A stretch of 64,000 nucleotides of DNA from Haemophilus parainfluenzae (lineage in GTDB: Bacteria > Pseudomonadota > Gammaproteobacteria > Enterobacterales > Pasteurellaceae), in assembly GCF_014931275.1 (NCBI RefSeq), contig NZ_CP063110.1:914001-978000 (forward strand), read 5' to 3'. A program made the position numbers and the translations under genes. The notes under the pieces were generated by a model. It did no database searches, was not told the origin of the DNA, and worked only from the letters and a program-made list of their open reading frames with translations. Shown piece after piece: positions 51,066 to 61,401 of the stretch (within the stretch, counting starts at the first letter, position 1; the number at the start of each line of letters is the position of its first letter).

Positions 51066-52322
51066 ATGACAATAAAAAAATCTCCTTCTTTATTAGGCGG
51101 CGCCATGATTATTGCAGGTACTGCGATTGGTGCAGGTATGCTTGCAAACCCAACTTCAACGGCTGGCGTATGGTTTATCGGCTCTATTCTGGCTTTGGTT
51201 TACACTTGGTTCTGTATGACCACATCAGGTTTGATGATCTTAGAAGCCAACTTACATTATCCTACCGGCTCAAGCTTTGACACCATCGTAAAAGATTTGT
51301 TGGGTAAAGGTTGGAATATTATCAATGGCCTTTCAGTGGCTTTCGTGTTGTATATTTTAACTTATGCTTATATCACCTCTGGCGGTGGTATTACACAAAA
51401 CTTGCTTAACCAAGCTTTTGGTTCTGCTGAAAGTGCGGTCGATATTGGACGTACTTCTGGATCCTTAATTTTCTGTTTTATTCTTGCGGCTTTCGTATGG
51501 CTTTCCACTAAAGCCGTAGATCGTTTCACCACTGTATTGATTGTTGGGATGGTAGTCGCTTTCTTCCTTTCTACCGCAGGTTTATTGAGCTCTGTAAAAA
51601 CAGAAGTGTTATTCAATACTGTTGCAGAAGGCGAGCAAACCTATTTACCTTATTTATTGACCGCACTTCCTGTTTGCTTAGTGTCTTTCGGTTTCCACGG
51701 AAATGTGCCAAGCCTCGTAAAATATTACGATCGTGATGGTAGTCGTGTAATGAAATCGATCTTTATTGGTACAGGCTTAGCCTTAGTGATTTACATCTTA
51801 TGGCAGCTTGCAGTGCAAGGTAATTTACCTCGTACAGAATTTGCACCCGTAATTGAAAAAGGCGGCGATGTATCGGCATTATTAGAAGCATTACACAAAT
51901 ATATTGAAGTGGAATACATTGCGGTTGTATTGAATTTCTTTGCTTATATGGCTATTGCAACCTCATTCTTAGGGGTGACTTTAGGTTTATTTGATTATAT
52001 TGCCGATTTATTTAAATTTGATGATAGCGTATTAGGCAGAACAAAAACCACATTGGTAACATTCTTACCTCCACTATTGTTAAGTTTACAATTCCCTTAT
52101 GGTTTCGTGATTGCCATTGGTTATGCTGGATTAGCTGCAACAATTTGGGCTGCAATCGTGCCAGCACTGCTTGCTAAAGCCAGTCGCCAAAAATTCCCAA
52201 ATGCGACTTATAAAGTGTATGGCGGTAATTTTATGATTGGTTTTGTGATCTTATTCGGTGTGTTAAATATTGTGGCACAAGTAGGCGCAAACTTAGGATG
52301 GTTTGCAAGTTTCGCAGGATAA
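51066..52322 (+). CDS. mtr: Tryptophan permease Mtr (HAAAP family)
   Basis: This is a 418-residue proton symporter with about 11 membrane segments. Compared from memory with E. coli permeases, it follows Mtr rather than TyrP. Examples are SPSLLGGAMIIAGTAIGAGM, TWFCMTTSGLMILEANL, GSSFDTIVKDLLGKGWNIING and VAFVLYILTYAYI. The later motifs SFGFHGNVPSLVKYY and ATSFLGVTLGLFDYIADLF are shared by the family. The overlapping TrpR-like operator supports tryptophan as substrate. Two uptake signals lie inside the gene. Confidence 0.93.
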   Translation: MTIKKSPSLLGGAMIIAGTAIGAGMLANPTSTAGVWFIGSILALVYTWFCMTTSGLMILEANLHYPTGSSFDTIVKDLLGKGWNIINGLSVAFVLYILTYAYITSGGGITQNLLNQAFGSAESAVDIGRTSGSLIFCFILAAFVWLSTKAVDRFTTVLIVGMVVAFFLSTAGLLSSVKTEVLFNTVAEGEQTYLPYLLTALPVCLVSFGFHGNVPSLVKYYDRDGSRVMKSIFIGTGLALVIYILWQLAVQGNLPRTEFAPVIEKGGDVSALLEALHKYIEVEYIAVVLNFFAYMAIATSFLGVTLGLFDYIADLFKFDDSVLGRTKTTLVTFLPPLLLSLQFPYGFVIAIGYAGLAATIWAAIVPALLAKASRQKFPNATYKVYGGNFMIGFVILFGVLNIVAQVGANLGWFASFAG

Positions 52323-52343
52323 GTTTTCGCGTTAATATTGTAG

Positions 52344-52367
52344 GGGCGTATCGAATACGCCCTTTTT
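52344..52367 (+). terminator. Terminator after mtr
   Basis: The stem GGGCGTA / TACGCCC has loop TCGAA and is followed by TTTTT. It ends 21 bases before the next start codon. Confidence 0.88.
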
Positions 52368-52387
52368 AATTTTACATAGGAAACGAG

Positions 52388-53161
52388 ATGAGTAACCAAA
52401 CGAGCGTTTATGATAAAGAAAACTTCTTTGCGCTTTATCAAAAACTTCGATCTAACCCAATCAGTCTCAATGAAATAGTGGAAAAGCCGACTATGCTTTC
52501 CCTGTTACCTGATTTACAAGGAAAAAAATTGCTCGATCTAGGTTGTGGAACGGGCGGGCATTTGCAACTCTATTTAGAACGCAATGCGGAGAGAGTAGTA
52601 GGAACAGATCTTTCAGCTAAAATGCTAGAACAAGCTGAACAAGATCTGCAAAAGTGCGGTCAATTTTCTGGACGTTTTTCGTTATATCAGTTACCGATGG
52701 AAAAATTAACGGAATTGCCAGAAAGTGATTTTGATGTCATTATCAGCTCTTTTGCTTTTCATTATATTGAGGATTTTTCCGCTTTATTAGCGATGATAGC
52801 CAATAAGCTTAAGCCTAACGGCACATTAGTTTTTTCCCAAGAGCATCCGATTACAACTTGCCATAAAGAAGGGGAACGCTGGGAAAAAAATGAGCAAAAA
52901 CAGCAAGTCGCTTATCGTTTAAATCATTACCGTGATGAAGGGTTAAGAGAGCGAAATTGGTTTCAACAACCTTTTAAAACCTATCACCGCACGACGGCAA
53001 CGATTATTAATGATTTAATTGCTGCAGGTTTTCAAATTGAACAAATGGCTGAACCCATGTTAGCCGAGCAGCCACAATGGCATGATGAATTTAAAGATTT
53101 GCGGCATCGTCCCCCTTTATTGTTTATTAAAGCAAGAAAAGTAATAAATTTGACAAAATAA
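52388..53161 (+). CDS. Class I SAM-dependent methyltransferase, substrate unknown
   Basis: This 257-residue Rossmann-fold methyltransferase has motif I KKLLDLGCGTGGHLQLYL (about residues 46-63), an acidic end of strand 2 (VVGTDLSAKML) and the motif IV region FDVIISSFAFHYIEDF. The C-terminal half is hydrophilic, with HPITTCHKEGERWEKN and a Y/W-rich segment. I cannot assign the substrate; it belongs to the methyltransferase-11-type small-molecule group. Two runs of seven A lie in the coding frame without disturbing it. An uptake signal lies inside. It is separated from mtr by a terminator. Confidence 0.88.
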   Translation: MSNQTSVYDKENFFALYQKLRSNPISLNEIVEKPTMLSLLPDLQGKKLLDLGCGTGGHLQLYLERNAERVVGTDLSAKMLEQAEQDLQKCGQFSGRFSLYQLPMEKLTELPESDFDVIISSFAFHYIEDFSALLAMIANKLKPNGTLVFSQEHPITTCHKEGERWEKNEQKQQVAYRLNHYRDEGLRERNWFQQPFKTYHRTTATIINDLIAAGFQIEQMAEPMLAEQPQWHDEFKDLRHRPPLLFIKARKVINLTK

Positions 53162-53240
53162 ACTAGTTTTTGACCGCACTTTATGGTATAAATCGCACCG
53201 CTGTTTTTGGGTTTCAAAAGCAGCGTTTTTAATTATTAAC

Positions 53241-53320
53241 AACACACACATATCATTAAGGCTTAATCGGGGTGCCAAACGGTCGATTAGCTGATATGTG
53301 GAGGCTCAACCCCAACAAAA
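53241..53320 (+). promoter_or_regulatory. rpsB leader RNA, likely S2 autoregulatory element
   Basis: The leader has a long-range stem CACATATCA (53247-53255) / TGATATGTG (53292-53300) enclosing a hairpin TAATCG / CGATTA (53264-53269 and 53284-53289) capped by GCC / GGT. The bulged GGGT (53270-53273) can pair with ACCC (53309-53312) before the ribosome site, a pseudoknot. Ribosomal protein S2 is known to repress rpsB-tsf through a conserved leader in Gammaproteobacteria; this structure fits that role. Confidence 0.75.
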
Positions 53321-53330
53321 GGAAAATATT

Positions 53331-54053
53331 ATGGCACAAGTTTCAATGCGCGACATGATCAACGCGGGCGTACACTTCGGACACCAAACTCGTTACTGGA
53401 ATCCACAAATGAAACCTTTCATTTTTGGTGCTCGTAACGGTGTTCATATCATCAACTTAGAAAAAACTTTACCTTTATTCAACGAAGCTTTAGCGGAATT
53501 AACCCGTATTGCTAGCAACAACGGTAAAGTATTATTTGTTGGTACTAAACGCGCTGCTCAAGAAGCAGTACAAGCTGCAGCATTAGACTGTCAACAATAT
53601 TATGTAAACCACCGTTGGTTAGGTGGTATGTTGACTAACTGGAAAACCGTTCGTCAATCAATTAAACGTTTAAAAGATTTAGAAACTCAATCTCAAGACG
53701 GTACTTTTGACAAATTAACCAAAAAAGAAGCGTTAATGCGTACCCGTGAGATGGAAAAACTTGAATTAAGCCTTGGCGGTATCAAAGATATGGGCGGCTT
53801 ACCAGATGCGTTATTCGTTATCGGTGCAGACCACGAACATATCGCTGTTAAAGAAGCAAACAACCTAGGTATTCCTGTGTTTGCTATCGTTGATACTAAC
53901 TCAACTCCAGCTGGCGTAGATTTCGTTATCCCTGGTAACGATGATGCGACTCGTGCTATCCAACTTTACGTTTCTGCAGCTGCAGCGGCGGTTAAAGAAG
54001 GTCGTGGTAACGAAGCTCAAGTTGCTGAAGAATTAGCAGCTGACGCAGAATAA
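53331..54053 (+). CDS. rpsB: 30S ribosomal protein S2
   Basis: This 240-residue protein begins [27 protein letters not shown], the family start. The ATG at 53331 follows AAAGGAAAA; the frame opens 11 codons upstream, but that region is leader RNA. Characteristic segments are [35 protein letters not shown] and [24 protein letters not shown]. It is the last protein to join the small subunit and is cotranscribed with tsf through an intervening attenuator. Confidence 0.98.
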   Translation: MAQVSMRDMINAGVHFGHQTRYWNPQMKPFIFGARNGVHIINLEKTLPLFNEALAELTRIASNNGKVLFVGTKRAAQEAVQAAALDCQQYYVNHRWLGGMLTNWKTVRQSIKRLKDLETQSQDGTFDKLTKKEALMRTREMEKLELSLGGIKDMGGLPDALFVIGADHEHIAVKEANNLGIPVFAIVDTNSTPAGVDFVIPGNDDATRAIQLYVSAAAAAVKEGRGNEAQVAEELAADAE

Positions 54054-54104
54054 TTTAAGTTTTGCAATAAGGCGAAGCCCTTAATAATCAAACGATTAAT
54101 TGGC

Positions 54105-54135
54105 ATAGGGGCTAAAATTTAGCCCCTATATTTTT
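54105..54135 (+). terminator. Attenuating terminator between rpsB and tsf
   Basis: The perfect 12-base inverted repeat ATAGGGGCTAAA / TTTAGCCCCTAT is followed by ATTTTTAT. In E. coli the same gap also holds a partial terminator that sets the S2 to EF-Ts ratio. Confidence 0.88.
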
Positions 54136-54186
54136 ATCTAAAAGTGCGGTCAAAATAAATCGCATTTTCGACAGAGGATTTTTAAA

Positions 54187-55038
54187 ATGGCTGAAATCAC
54201 AGCATCATTAGTAAAAGAACTTCGTGAACGTACCGGTGCCGGTATGATGGAATGTAAAAAAGCATTAGTTGAAGCAAACGGTGATATCGAGTTAGCAATC
54301 GACAACATGCGTAAATCTGGTCAAGCTAAAGCAGCTAAAAAAGCAGGCCGTGTTGCAGCTGAAGGTGTTATCCTTGCTCGTGTAGAAAATGGTTTCGGTG
54401 TATTAGTTGAAATGAACTGTGAAACTGACTTCGTAGCAAAAGATGCTGGTTTCTTAGGTTTAGCAAACGAAGTAGCTGATTTCGCAGCAGCAAACAAAGG
54501 TACTACTATCGAAGCATTACAAGCACAATTTGAAGAAAAACGTGCTGCATTAGTGGCTAAAATCGGTGAGAACATGAACATCCGTCGTGTTGCTTACTTA
54601 GAGGGTCAAGTGATTGCTCAATACTTACACGGTGCGAAAATCGGTGTGTTAGTTGCGGGTGAAGGTTCTGTTGATGAACTTAAAAAAGTGGCAATGCACG
54701 TTGCTGCATCTAAACCTGAATTCGTGAATCCAGAAGATGTATCTGCTGAAGTGGTTGAACACGAACGTCAAATCCAAATCGACATCGCAATCAACTCTGG
54801 TAAACCAAAAGAAATCGCAGAGAAAATGGTTGAAGGTCGTATGAAGAAATTCACTGGTGAAGTTTCATTAACAGGTCAACCATTCGTAATGGATCCTTCT
54901 GTATCTGTAGGTGACTTCTTAAAATCAGTAAACACTTCAGTGTCTAACTTCATCCGTTTAGAAGTGGGTGAAGGTATCGAGAAAAAAGAAGAAGATTTCG
55001 CAGCTGAAGTTGCAAAAATCACTGGCGGTAACGCTTAA
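54187..55038 (+). CDS. tsf: Elongation factor Ts
   Basis: This 283-residue protein is the nucleotide-exchange factor for EF-Tu. The N-terminal UBA-like domain has [25 protein letters not shown]. The core includes [19 protein letters not shown], the TDFV motif that enters the EF-Tu magnesium site. [10 protein letters not shown] marks the second core subdomain. An uptake signal and a spacer (54136-54178) precede it. Downstream is a strong terminator. Confidence 0.98.
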   Translation: MAEITASLVKELRERTGAGMMECKKALVEANGDIELAIDNMRKSGQAKAAKKAGRVAAEGVILARVENGFGVLVEMNCETDFVAKDAGFLGLANEVADFAAANKGTTIEALQAQFEEKRAALVAKIGENMNIRRVAYLEGQVIAQYLHGAKIGVLVAGEGSVDELKKVAMHVAASKPEFVNPEDVSAEVVEHERQIQIDIAINSGKPKEIAEKMVEGRMKKFTGEVSLTGQPFVMDPSVSVGDFLKSVNTSVSNFIRLEVGEGIEKKEEDFAAEVAKITGGNA

Positions 55039-55058
55039 TTTTCTCTATTGAGATATAA

Positions 55059-55087
55059 AAAAGCCGATATTGAATATCGGCTTTTTT
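55059..55087. terminator. Terminator after tsf
   Basis: The stem AAAGCCGATATT / AATATCGGCTTT is followed by TTT and separates tsf from the convergent phosphoethanolamine transferase gene. Confidence 0.92.
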
Positions 55088-55112
55088 GTTGTCTTAAATT
55101 TAAGATATTTCC

Positions 55113-56672
55113 CTATTTATTTGGACGAATATCAATGGCAGGGTCTGCATCTTTACGGTATTTCTCTTCAATCAGTTTTTTCAGCCCATAATCGTCTTTA
55201 TCAGCTTGTTCAGAGAATAAATCTTCCTCTAATGTGAGCTTAGGATTTTTAATCCCTATCCAATTAGCGATGCCTTCTAAGAAATTCAAACCAGATTTAA
55301 AGGCTTTGTATTCTTTACGTGCCGTATCATCAGATGAAATTTTAAAGAGCGGAATATTATGATGTAATTGGCTGTGACAGTTTTGATTAAACAAGGTTAC
55401 ACCATGTTTATCATCTTCCTGATGGCACAAACCATGATCTGAAAAATAAATCATCGAGAAAGTGCGGTGCGTTTTTTGCTCGTTTTCTTTGAGGGTTTCA
55501 TACACTTTCTTAATAAAATCATCGGTTTTCTTAATGGATGAAATATAGCAATTCAAGTACTCGTTCTTTTTCTCAATGTCATTATCATTGAAAATTTTCG
55601 GATAATCTTCAACACGATCGCAAGCAAGAGGATGTGAACCATAAATGTGTAACACAATAAAGCGTTTACCTTGTGTTGGATCTTCTAAAACTTGGGCAAA
55701 TTTAGGAATTAAATCAAAATCGCTGTAGTTTGTCGAATTAAAACTCCCGCCTTTTTTCAGGAAAATGGTTTCATCAGATTTTGATGCAAGCGAAGCAACT
55801 GGCGTGTCATATTCACCTAAGAAACCTTGATTAGAAAGCCAGTAGGTTTTTAGACCAGCAGATTTAATGAGATCCACTAAGCTTAAATCATAGTTTGGCT
55901 CCCATTTTTCTTTGTCTGGTAAAGTCAGCATCAAGCGTAATGAGGCCACTGTGTTTGAGCCAGCAGATGTCATCCCATCAATGAGAGTACCATTTGTTGA
56001 TGACATAAATGGTGTGTCATTAACAGGATAGCCATAAGCATGTAAGTAATCTTTTCGCGCACTTTCTCCCAAAATAATCACATAATCTTGATATTTGGAA
56101 TTATCCAAAGTAGATTGTCCCCAGCTACTTTCCTGTGACATTTTTTTCAATTTTTGCCATTCATCAACGATTTTAACAGTGGAATCAATCGTTTCTTTTA
56201 ATGGCGCAGCAATCGGCAAGTTATAACCAATTAACAGGGTAGCCAAAGCGATAAATGTTTTATTGCGATAAAATTTGACGCCAAATTTGACCGCACTTTT
56301 GTAATGTAAAAAGACTAATAGTGGAATAGCCAATGCGGCTAAATAGCTACTTACTGGAATTTGTAATAGAAACTCTTTAGTTTCCAACATATCTGTCGCA
56401 AGAACAGAAGCAATATATTGATAGCTTGGTGCACCGAAATTTAAGCCTGTCGGCGTATAAAATGCGTGTAAGCAAACTAATGGCAATAAAATAAAATAGA
56501 ATGATTTTCGGCTGCTGCTTAACAAAATAATGAAAAGAGCAGCGAGTAAAATTAAACTAATAGATGGCTCCGGAAACATCCCCGAGCCTCGTAAAATCAG
56601 GTAACCCGCAAGAATGGCACAAGCCAAAGAAAAAAGTGCGGTTAAAATTTGTGAGGTTTTTGATATCTTCAT
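55113..56672 (-). CDS. Phosphoethanolamine transferase-like sulfatase-domain membrane protein
   Basis: This 519-residue protein of the EptA/CptA/Lpt type has five hydrophobic segments in residues 1-165 and then a periplasmic alkaline-phosphatase/sulfatase domain. The zinc ligands begin in [20 protein letters not shown]. The nucleophile is T241 in [30 protein letters not shown] and the later histidine (LHHNIPLF) complete the metal site. It probably decorates lipopolysaccharide or another glycan with phosphoethanolamine; the acceptor is not readable. It resembles the gene next to pyrH in H. influenzae and interrupts the tsf-pyrH pair on the opposite strand. Confidence 0.88.
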   Translation of the reverse strand: MKISKTSQILTALFSLACAILAGYLILRGSGMFPEPSISLILLAALFIILLSSSRKSFYFILLPLVCLHAFYTPTGLNFGAPSYQYIASVLATDMLETKEFLLQIPVSSYLAALAIPLLVFLHYKSAVKFGVKFYRNKTFIALATLLIGYNLPIAAPLKETIDSTVKIVDEWQKLKKMSQESSWGQSTLDNSKYQDYVIILGESARKDYLHAYGYPVNDTPFMSSTNGTLIDGMTSAGSNTVASLRLMLTLPDKEKWEPNYDLSLVDLIKSAGLKTYWLSNQGFLGEYDTPVASLASKSDETIFLKKGGSFNSTNYSDFDLIPKFAQVLEDPTQGKRFIVLHIYGSHPLACDRVEDYPKIFNDNDIEKKNEYLNCYISSIKKTDDFIKKVYETLKENEQKTHRTFSMIYFSDHGLCHQEDDKHGVTLFNQNCHSQLHHNIPLFKISSDDTARKEYKAFKSGLNFLEGIANWIGIKNPKLTLEEDLFSEQADKDDYGLKKLIEEKYRKDADPAIDIRPNK

Positions 56673-56796
56673 AAAGTTTGCCTATAAAATCAAAAGTGCA
56701 CCATTTTATCGCACTTTTCTGACCAATTTCCATTTTTAACTTTTTCACTCTTTTGCTAGAATAAGCCAATTTTTGTAACCGACAAAGGAAAAAACA

Positions 56797-57510
56797 ATGA
56801 GCCAACCAATTTACAAACGAATCTTATTGAAATTAAGTGGTGAAGCATTACAAGGTGATGAGGGCTTCGGTATCGATCCTTCTATCCTCGATCGTATGGC
56901 TTTAGAGATTAAAGAATTAATTGAAATGGGCGTGGAAGTTGGTGTTGTGCTCGGCGGTGGTAACTTATTCCGTGGCGCAAAATTAGCTAAAGCAGGGATG
57001 AATCGTGTTGTGGGCGACCATATGGGGATGCTTGCAACCGTGATGAATGGTTTGGCAATGCGTGATGCACTTCACCGTGCTGATGTGAATGCGAAATTAA
57101 TGTCTGCGTTCCAATTAAATGGTATTTGCGATACGTATAACTGGTCTGAAGCGATTAAGATGCTACGTGAAAAACGCGTGGTGATTTTCTCAGCCGGTAC
57201 GGGTAGCCCATTCTTTACAACAGACTCAGCAGCCTGTTTACGTGGTATTGAAATTGAAGCAGATATCGTGTTAAAAGCGACTAAAGTAGATGGCGTATAT
57301 AACTGTGATCCTGCTAAAAATCCTGATGCCGTGTTATATCGTAATTTATCTTATGCAGAAGTAATTGAAAAAGAATTACAAGTAATGGATTTGGCAGCAT
57401 TCACACTCGCTCGTGACCACGGTATGCCAATTCGTGTATTTAATATGTGCAAACCAGGTGCATTGCGCCAAGTGGTGCTAGGTACAGAAGAAGGCACAAC
57501 GATTTGTTAA
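56797..57510 (+). CDS. pyrH: Uridylate kinase
   Basis: This 237-residue amino-acid-kinase-fold enzyme makes UDP from UMP. Signatures are [81 protein letters not shown] and [17 protein letters not shown]. It lies between tsf and frr as in most bacteria, though minus-strand genes separate it from both. The promoter lies in the 56673-56796 gap, shared with the divergent transferase gene. Confidence 0.98.
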   Translation: MSQPIYKRILLKLSGEALQGDEGFGIDPSILDRMALEIKELIEMGVEVGVVLGGGNLFRGAKLAKAGMNRVVGDHMGMLATVMNGLAMRDALHRADVNAKLMSAFQLNGICDTYNWSEAIKMLREKRVVIFSAGTGSPFFTTDSAACLRGIEIEADIVLKATKVDGVYNCDPAKNPDAVLYRNLSYAEVIEKELQVMDLAAFTLARDHGMPIRVFNMCKPGALRQVVLGTEEGTTIC

Positions 57511-57531
57511 TTTGATAAAGTAAAAAAATGA

Positions 57532-57563
57532 AAAACGGTAGAAATGATTTCTACCGTTTTTTG
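57532..57563. terminator. Terminator after pyrH
   Basis: The stem AAAACGGTAGAAAT / ATTTCTACCGTTTT is followed by TTG and separates pyrH from the convergent lipoprotein gene. Confidence 0.92.
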
Positions 57564-57567
57564 TTAA

Positions 57568-58449
57568 TTAAAATAAGTTCTTTTCCCCAGCATTAAAAAT
57601 GTCATCTTGACCATTTTTGTCTGGTTTGGCTAATTGTGGTTTATCAAAGAAGCATTGTTTATCTTGTTCATAATCGCATGGCGTAGAACATACAGGATAA
57701 ATATTTGATACTTGGCAATTTGAAGCACCATCTTCTTTGCAATTTGCTAAGGCATCATCTTTGGAACGCTGACCAAGAATCCCTAATCCGAAATAAGATG
57801 TCGGTCCATTTTTCTCTGCATGTGCGACACTTAAACAAGCATTACTAAATCCAAATAGAAATTCGCAACGTTCACCACTTTCTTTTTCACACTGACTAAT
57901 GGCTTCTTTTTTGGCATTTGCTAAATTTGAAGCAGGAACATCATTCCCCCATATTCCTTGTTTTTTATTTCCTTGTCTTACTGCAACTGCAGACCAAGTA
58001 CGAGGTTTTAATTCTAGTTTGCTTGTATCGTAATATCCATTACATTTGAATTCTTTATCAATATCACCAAACCCAGTTTCAGCGCGATGAGATTTAATTT
58101 TGCCATTCATATCGGTAAAGACATAAGTCCATTTATGGTTACCTGTAAAGACTTTTTCTTTCTTGGTATAAATGGTTGTGCCATAAGCATGATGGCCACG
58201 CCCTACTTCATATTCTAAAACATTGTAAAGCGGTCTAGCAAAACCATAAATTAAGAAAGTATCCTTTTCACTTGAACATTGCTTAATATCATCTGGATAA
58301 AGCCCTTTGCTTTCCATAAATTCATTAACATCTTTTCCTGACCAATAAAGTGTTGTACCAAGATGAACATAAGTCGAGCAACTGCTTAAGAATCCGCAAA
58401 TAGAGGTAAAAAACGCGAGCTTTAATAATGGTTTTATTGAATATTTCAT
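57568..58449 (-). CDS. DUF4189-type lipoprotein, paralogue 1
   Basis: This 293-residue protein has the lipoprotein signal MKYSIKPLLKLAFFTSICGF with lipobox LSSC (C24 region). The mature N-terminal half (residues 30-140) contains YWSGKDVNEFMESKGL and AYGTTIYTKKEKVFTGNHKW. The C-terminal half has a WSAVAV ... AISQCEKESGERCEFLFGFSNACLSVAHA pattern, the cysteine-rich DUF4189 layout, and many paired cysteines suggesting disulfides. It is a tandem paralogue of the next gene upstream. The function is unknown. Location: outer or inner envelope, periplasm-facing. Confidence 0.85.
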   Translation of the reverse strand: MKYSIKPLLKLAFFTSICGFLSSCSTYVHLGTTLYWSGKDVNEFMESKGLYPDDIKQCSSEKDTFLIYGFARPLYNVLEYEVGRGHHAYGTTIYTKKEKVFTGNHKWTYVFTDMNGKIKSHRAETGFGDIDKEFKCNGYYDTSKLELKPRTWSAVAVRQGNKKQGIWGNDVPASNLANAKKEAISQCEKESGERCEFLFGFSNACLSVAHAEKNGPTSYFGLGILGQRSKDDALANCKEDGASNCQVSNIYPVCSTPCDYEQDKQCFFDKPQLAKPDKNGQDDIFNAGEKNLF

Positions 58450-58522
58450 ATGAGACTCTTTATGTCGAATTTTTTAGTGAAAATATAATCGCTTACCTTA
58501 ACGATAAGCGGTTTGTTTTATA

Positions 58523-59362
58523 TTATGGTTTAATCCATTTTGGTTCAGGTAAGATACATCCCGTCTCATGCTCCATGTCACAAGCTGTTGCACAGAGTCC
58601 CTCAACGACAATTTTGCAATCTTTTCCTCCTTTAGACTTACATTGCTCAATGACATCTTTATTTGCTTGTTCTTTATTCCAACCAAAGCCAAAAATATCA
58701 AAATAAGTACCATTGCGAGCACCAATTCCACTTGATAAACAAATATTGCTATAAGAAGCCATTACTTTACAGTTTTTGTTACCTTCATCTTTACATTGTT
58801 CTAGCGCATCTTTTTCTGCTGCTTTTTGAGTGGAATGTGCTTTATTAGAAGCCCAGACCATTTTATTGTTATCTGCTGAATTAACTATACTCATCCATAA
58901 ACTTTCTCGAGTTAATATAGAGGTAAGTTCTTTGTCATCTGTTTGCCCAAGTGCACGACAATTAAATTCTTTATCTAAGTCTCCAAATCCTGTTGCAGCA
59001 CGATAAGAGGTAATGTTACCGCTTAAGTCTGTAAAGGCATAAGTCCAATAATTACCAGTAAAAACATTTTCTCTTTGAGTGTAAATAGTTGTACCAAAAG
59101 CATTATAAGATCGGCCAACTTCTCGATCAAAAATTTGATACATAGGTTTTGCAAAACTATAGATAAAAAATGCTTTATCTTTTTCTTTACAAATTTTTGT
59201 TTCATTAACTGCTAACTCTTTATCTTCTATAAATTCCTTAATATTTTTACCTTTCCAATATAAACTTGAAAAAGGATTAACATAAGTGGAACAACTTGAT
59301 AACCACGCTGAAGCGCAAACTATAGCAGCAATACGGAATACGTTTTTCATGTTATAAATCAT
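58523..59362 (-). CDS. DUF4189-type lipoprotein, paralogue 2
   Basis: This 279-residue protein has lipobox LSSC in AIVCASAWLSSCSTYVNPF. It parallels paralogue 1 in order and spacing: LYWKGKNIKEFIEDKEL, AFGTTIYTQRENVFTGNYW, TGFGDLDKEFNC and a cysteine-rich C-terminus (EQCKDEGNKNCKVMASYSNICLS). The ATG at 59362 has AGAGGA seven bases before it; an internal ATG four codons later would also give a signal peptide. A duplication followed by divergence is evident. The two copies sit head-to-tail on the minus strand inside a conserved plus-strand cluster. The function is unknown. Confidence 0.85.
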   Translation of the reverse strand: MIYNMKNVFRIAAIVCASAWLSSCSTYVNPFSSLYWKGKNIKEFIEDKELAVNETKICKEKDKAFFIYSFAKPMYQIFDREVGRSYNAFGTTIYTQRENVFTGNYWTYAFTDLSGNITSYRAATGFGDLDKEFNCRALGQTDDKELTSILTRESLWMSIVNSADNNKMVWASNKAHSTQKAAEKDALEQCKDEGNKNCKVMASYSNICLSSGIGARNGTYFDIFGFGWNKEQANKDVIEQCKSKGGKDCKIVVEGLCATACDMEHETGCILPEPKWIKP

Positions 59363-59515
59363 ACTAAAATCCTCTGTTATTAATTGAGCGCAAAGATACT
59401 ATCAAATCATACTTTAAGCAATAGAAACTTATATTCAAAATAAAAGATTCAAAACTCCCTAAAAATCCAGTAAAATCACTGCGTTTTATCTTTATTTATT
59501 AAAAAGGACAGATGA

Positions 59516-60073
59516 ATGATTAATGAAATCAAACAAGATGCTGAAGCTCGCATGGAAAAAAGCCTCGAAGCGTTGCGTGGGCATATTGCAAAAATCCGTA
59601 CAGGGCGTGCACAACCAAGCTTATTAGACGCAATCCAAGTGGAATACTATGGTGCAGCGACGCCACTTCGTCAATTAGCTAACGTTGTTGCAGAAGATGC
59701 GCGTACTTTAGCGGTAACAGTATTTGACCGTTCTTTAATCAGTGCAGTAGAAAAAGCGATTTTAACGTCTGATTTAGGTTTAAACCCATCTTCAGCAGGC
59801 ACAACAATTCGCGTACCTCTTCCTCCATTAACTGAAGAACGTCGTCGTGATTTAATCAAAATCGTAAAAAGCGAAGGTGAACAAGGTAAAGTCGCGATTC
59901 GTAACGTGCGCCGTGATGCAAATGATAAAATCAAAGCATTATTAAAAGACAAAGAAATCAGCGAAAACGATCAACACAAAGCGGAAGAAATTATTCAAAA
60001 AGTGACTGATAGCTATATCAAAAAAGTGGATGAGATCTTAGCTGATAAAGAAAAAGAATTAATGGATTTCTAA
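59516..60073 (+). CDS. frr: Ribosome recycling factor
   Basis: This 185-residue protein splits post-termination ribosomes together with EF-G. It is all helical apart from a small beta domain. Typical motifs are [28 protein letters not shown], the hinge [40 protein letters not shown] and the final [24 protein letters not shown] precedes the ATG. Confidence 0.98.
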   Translation: MINEIKQDAEARMEKSLEALRGHIAKIRTGRAQPSLLDAIQVEYYGAATPLRQLANVVAEDARTLAVTVFDRSLISAVEKAILTSDLGLNPSSAGTTIRVPLPPLTEERRRDLIKIVKSEGEQGKVAIRNVRRDANDKIKALLKDKEISENDQHKAEEIIQKVTDSYIKKVDEILADKEKELMDF

Positions 60074-60091
60074 TTGTCGAACCATGTTTTG

Positions 60092-60117
60092 GGGCAGACC
60101 AAGTGTCTGCCCTTGTT
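60092..60117 (+). terminator. Hairpin between frr and dxr
   Basis: The stem GGGCAGAC / GTCTGCCC has loop CAAGT and is followed by TTGTTC, giving moderate termination before dxr. Confidence 0.8.
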
Positions 60118-60162
60118 CTATTCTGATGAAGAAATAAAAGCACAAAGTGCGGTCGAAATTTT

Positions 60163-61362
60163 ATGCAAAAACAAAATCTTGTTATTTTAGGATCAACAGG
60201 TTCTATTGGTCATAGCACCCTTTCAGTTATCGAACATAACCCCGACAAATACCATGCTTTTGCGTTAGTGGGAGGCAAAAATGTTGAGACCATGTTTGAA
60301 CAATGCATGAAATTTCAACCGCACTTTGCTGCATTAGATGATGAAAATGCAGCAAAGGTATTGCGAGAAAAATTAGCCTCGCATCACATTAAAACGGAAG
60401 TTTTAGCCGGGCAGAAAGCCATTTGTGAGCTAGCAGCACATCCAGAAGCCGATCAAGTTATGGCCGCTATTGTTGGAGCAGCGGGATTATTGCCGACGCT
60501 TTCGGCAGTGAAAGCAAGTAAGAAAGTCTTGCTTGCGAATAAAGAATCGTTGGTGACTTGTGGGCAGCTCTTTATTGATGCAGTGAAGCAGTCGAAAGCA
60601 AAATTATTGCCTGTTGATAGCGAACATAACGCGATTTTTCAATCTTTACCGCCTGAAGCACAAGAAAAAGTTGGGTTCTGTCCTTTGAAAGAATTGGGCG
60701 TCAGTAAAATTGTCTTAACCGGTTCTGGTGGACCTTTCCGTTATACACCATTAAACGAGTTTGAACATATTACGCCAGAACAAGCCGTCGCTCATCCAAA
60801 CTGGTCAATGGGTAAAAAAATCTCCGTGGATTCTGCCACGATGATGAATAAAGGTTTAGAGTACATTGAAGCCCGCTGGCTCTTCAATGCATCGGCTGAT
60901 GAAATGGAAGTGATTATTCATCCTCAATCTATTATTCATTCAATGGTGCGTTATGTAGATGGCTCGGTCATTGCTCAAATGGGCAATCCGGATATGCGTA
61001 CGCCAATTGCGGAAACCATGGCTTATCCAAATCGTACTGTCAGTGGTGTGAAACCATTAGATTTCTTTAAAATCAAAGAATTGACGTTTATCGAACCTGA
61101 TTTTAATCGTTATCCAAATTTAAAATTAGCGATCGATGCTTTTGCAGAAGGGCAGTATGCGACAACCGCTATGAATGCAGCAAATGAAATTGCAGTACAA
61201 GCCTTTTTAGATGGTTATATTAAATTTACGGATATTGCGAAAATTAACCAAGTATCAGTTGAGCAAATGCCATCTTCTATAATTTCAAGCATTGATGATG
61301 TATTAGCCGTAGATAAGCAAGCACGTGAATTAGCAGCTTCGCTGATTAAAAAGTTAATGTAG
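60163..61362 (+). CDS. dxr: 1-deoxy-D-xylulose 5-phosphate reductoisomerase
   Basis: This 399-residue enzyme is the second enzyme of the MEP isoprenoid pathway and the fosmidomycin target. The NADPH fold opens with [45 protein letters not shown] (metal ligands), GSGGPFR and [29 protein letters not shown] follow. The C-terminal helical domain is complete. An uptake signal lies in the leader before the ATG and another inside. Downstream uppS and cdsA use the polyprenyl and phospholipid pathways in the membrane. Confidence 0.98.
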   Translation: MQKQNLVILGSTGSIGHSTLSVIEHNPDKYHAFALVGGKNVETMFEQCMKFQPHFAALDDENAAKVLREKLASHHIKTEVLAGQKAICELAAHPEADQVMAAIVGAAGLLPTLSAVKASKKVLLANKESLVTCGQLFIDAVKQSKAKLLPVDSEHNAIFQSLPPEAQEKVGFCPLKELGVSKIVLTGSGGPFRYTPLNEFEHITPEQAVAHPNWSMGKKISVDSATMMNKGLEYIEARWLFNASADEMEVIIHPQSIIHSMVRYVDGSVIAQMGNPDMRTPIAETMAYPNRTVSGVKPLDFFKIKELTFIEPDFNRYPNLKLAIDAFAEGQYATTAMNAANEIAVQAFLDGYIKFTDIAKINQVSVEQMPSSIISSIDDVLAVDKQARELAASLIKKLM

Positions 61363-61401
61363 AATACACCAAAGTGCGGTTATAAATCCGAATATTTTAG
61401 A

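Noticed and set aside
51038..51280. 80-codon plus-strand frame at the start of mtr
   Set aside because: It overlaps mtr in another frame, starts inside the TrpR-like operator and has no coding support.
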